Assembly (NCBI GenBank): GCA_018711545.1
Contig: DVIC01000034.1
Coordinates: 1-33,819 of the forward strand
Length of the DNA stretch: 33,819 nt
Reading direction: 5' to 3'
Source of the DNA: Fimenecus stercoravium
Lineage (GTDB): Bacteria; Bacillota; Clostridia; Oscillospirales; Acutalibacteraceae
Shown here piece after piece: positions 32,190 through 33,819 of this stretch. The position numbers were made by a program, and so were the translations under genes. How positions within the stretch are numbered: the first letter of the stretch is position 1; each line of letters begins with the position of its first letter. The notes under the pieces were generated by a model. That model was not told the DNA's origin. It searched no databases and was given only the letters and a program-made list of their open reading frames with translations.

Positions 32190-32676
32190 TCGATATTAGA
32201 TATTAGACGCCGGATGTTAGATGTGGGGTGGGCAGGTTTTTTGCGAAGCCGCGATTCCGCTGAAAACGTAATGTTTCCTATTGTTGGGGCGGGTGATTCC
32301 CCTGTTAGGGGAAATGTCCGCGTAGCGGACAAAAGGGTGCCGCGTTCGGTGGATTTCTGCGCCCGCATGAGCAGAGAGCGGAAAGAAAACAACTTGTGTC
32401 TGTTATGAAAACTGTAATTCTGTTTTTCGCCGTGACCGATTACAAAATCCGACTTTCTTGCGGGCGGGCGCAGAGACCCGCCCCTACGACTACAGATTTT
32501 ATTTTATCTGCGTAGCCGCGGCAATGTGTGAAACTAACCCGCTTCGCATCTGAAATCTAACCTCTGTTTTCTGAATTTTGTTCCGCACGCCCTACGGGCA
32601 TGTGCAAACTTTCGGCGCTCCGCAGGATTCCCCATTCCCACATCTAGAATCCAGTATCTAGAATCTAGAAGCTAAA
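32190..32676. repeat. Composite repeat cluster between dapL and dapF
   Basis: This fills the gap between the two genes. An inverted-orientation heptad block is at 32190-32224. A core element with one enlarged arm is at 32283-32487, a forward block at 32548-32582, a short arm remnant CGCCCTACGGGC near 32588-32600, and a forward block at 32642-32676. The last block contains the TAG stop of dapF (32672-32674). No gene is credible inside. Confidence 0.87.
32283..32487 (-). repeat. Core element copy, 205 bp, with an insertion in the loop of its left arm
   Basis: The core lies inverted relative to 6104-6247 (ACAACTTGTGTCTGTTATG, GATTACAAAATCCGAC). The right arm is normal. In the left arm about 60 bases are inserted after GGGGCGGGT. 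The insert has the hairpins TTCCCCT/AGGGGAA (32297-32313 region) and TGTCCGC/GCGGACA, followed by AAAAGGGTGCCG. The same insert occurs in the opposite arm of the copy at 33615. Confidence 0.8.
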
Positions 32677-33505
32677 ATATTTCCCCCGAAAAGACCTCTT
32701 CGGCGGGGCCGGTCATGTAAACGTCGCCGTTCCTATGCCAGCGGATCACAAGCTGCCCGCCGCGCAGGTTCACGCGGATGTCCCTGTCGCGTTCGGCGCG
32801 CCCGTTTAATATCGAGGCGACCGCCGCCGCGCACGCGCCCGTGCCGCAGGCGAGCGTTTCGCCCGAGCCGCGCTCCCACACGCGCATGTCAAATTCGGTG
32901 GGGCTTACCGTGTGCACAAACTCCGTATTGATGCGGTCGGGGAAGCGTTCGTGACGCTCGAACTTCGGGCCGAGCCTTTCAAGGTCGAGCGCTTCCACGT
33001 CGTCCACGAACAGCACGCAGTGCGGGTTGCCCATGGAGACACAGGTCACGGCGCAGTCCGTTTCCCCGATAGTTAATTCCTGACTAACGACATTTTCGCC
33101 GTCGAACGTAGTCGGAATTTCACGCGCGGCAAGGATCGGCGCGCCCATATTGACGCGCGCGGCCGTGACCCTGCCGTTTTCGGTGAATACCCGAATGGTC
33201 TTGACGCCGCTCAGGGTCTCGATCGCGATCTCCGTTTTGTCGGTCATTCTGCGGTCATACACATATTTCGCCACGCAGCGGATCGCATTGCCGCACATTT
33301 TGGCGCGCGAGCCGTCGGCGTTGTAGATGTCCATAAAAAAGTCTGCCTTTTCGGAAGGGCAGATCAGCACCAGCCCGTCCGCGCCGATACCGAAGTGGCG
33401 GTCGCTGACGCGAATTGCCGTTTGCACAGGATCTTTCACCTGCTCTTTAAAGGCGTTTACATAAATATAATCGTTGCCCGCGCCCTGCATTTTGGTGAAT
33501 TCCAT
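32672..33505 (-). CDS. dapF: Diaminopimelate epimerase
   Basis: DapF converts LL- to meso-diaminopimelate for lysine and peptidoglycan, using two Cys as acid and base. The 277-aa protein has C71 (AKMCGNAIRC) and C220 (GSGETLACGTGAC), both in their conserved motifs, and begins MEFTKMQGAGNDYIYV. It is monocistronic-looking: repeat elements flank it on both sides, although dapL is next on the same strand. GGAGGG is five to seven bases upstream of the ATG. The TAG stop falls within the last unit of a heptad block. Confidence 0.97.
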   Translation of the reverse strand: MEFTKMQGAGNDYIYVNAFKEQVKDPVQTAIRVSDRHFGIGADGLVLICPSEKADFFMDIYNADGSRAKMCGNAIRCVAKYVYDRRMTDKTEIAIETLSGVKTIRVFTENGRVTAARVNMGAPILAAREIPTTFDGENVVSQELTIGETDCAVTCVSMGNPHCVLFVDDVEALDLERLGPKFERHERFPDRINTEFVHTVSPTEFDMRVWERGSGETLACGTGACAAAVASILNGRAERDRDIRVNLRGGQLVIRWHRNGDVYMTGPAEEVFSGEIF

Positions 33506-33520
33506 GGCTGCCCTCCTGCG

Positions 33521-33819
33521 GTAGATAGTTTTTGACTATAGGTTGTTTGTGATTCCGTTCGCGGGAAGTTTTGTGCGAAACGTCAATCAAGCTGAAAGCT
33601 TCAAGTTTCCTGTCGTAGGGGCGGGGCTTAAGCGCCCGCCCGAGCAAAGCGTGGAAAGAAAACAACTTGTGTCTGTTACGAAAACCGTGATTCTGTTTTT
33701 CGCCAAAAGAAGCTACAAAAACCAACTTTCTTGCGGGCGGGCACAGAAATCCTCCGGATTCCGGCACCCTTTTGTCCGCTACGCGGACATTTCCCCTAAC
33801 AGGGGAATCACCCGCCCCT
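33521..33819. repeat. Repeat cluster upstream of dapF, cut by the window end
   Basis: A degenerate heptad-like stretch (33521-33555; GTAGATA then GTTTTTG) adjoins the dapF ribosome binding site. A core element in minus orientation follows at 33615-33819: its left arm is GTAGGGGCGGGG...CGCCCGCCC, and its right arm carries the same loop insertion as the copy at 32283, ending CACCCGCCCCT at the window edge. No gene is visible. Confidence 0.75.

Noticed and set aside
1..33819. tRNA, rRNA, prophage or transposase genes
   Set aside because: None was recognised on either strand; the repeat elements have no encoded mobilising protein here.

Overview
This window looks like a chromosomal piece of a Gram-positive, GC-rich member of the Clostridia, probably an Oscillospirales-type gut anaerobe. 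Reasons: the complete S10-spc-alpha order with secY, adk, map, a KOW protein, infA and rpmJ inside it; zinc-binding (C+) forms of S14, S4, L24, L36 and adenylate kinase; indirect Asn/Gln-tRNA synthesis by GatCAB; lysine synthesis by DapL/DapF; and a split, ferredoxin-linked glutamate synthase. No species is claimed.

Layout. (1) 483-5518, minus strand: a five-gene glutamate synthase operon with the alpha subunit split into amidotransferase, FMN/Fe-S synthase and GXGXG proteins, plus a 16-Cys ferredoxin and an FAD/NAD oxidoreductase. Three of its four junctions overlap as ATGA. The synthase gene carries one apparent single-base deletion near 3762. A promoter and a strongly folded leader lie upstream. 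(2) 6466-7390: a divergent pair, an XRE repressor and an AT-richer zinc-ribbon membrane protein, sharing a palindromic operator. (3) 7943-24019, plus strand: the ribosomal superoperon of 31 genes, from a promoter and folded leader with an attenuator-like hairpin to a strong terminator after rplQ. rpmD and rpmJ, both very short, are included. (4) 24577-33505, minus strand: a GH13 alpha-glucan hydrolase, a family 4 uracil-DNA glycosylase, gatB-gatA-gatC-dapL, and dapF.

The most unusual content lies between the transcription units. Nearly all of that space (1-487, 5961-6440, 7709-7839, 24019-24595, 26465-26982, 27576-27717, 32190-32676 and 33521 to the end) is built from one modular repeat family. 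Its signature is a 35-bp block of exactly five degenerate heptads (consensus NTCTRAN, or its complement). At least 22 blocks are visible, 19 of them with five clean in-register units. The blocks act as inverted ends around hairpin arms (GTAGGGGCGGGT...GCCCGCCC) and an AT-rich core, giving composites of about 350-400 bp. They butt directly against genes: four minus-strand genes (GXGXG gene, GH13, gatB, dapF) have their TAG stop codon inside a block, and other blocks end a few bases upstream of ribosome binding sites. No transposase is present. I do not recognise this family, and it is the best candidate here for something undescribed.

Working together: the superoperon builds the ribosome, the RNA polymerase alpha subunit and the Sec channel. 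The right-hand genes supply amidated tRNAs and diaminopimelate for wall and lysine, and the left operon makes glutamate from glutamine and 2-oxoglutarate.
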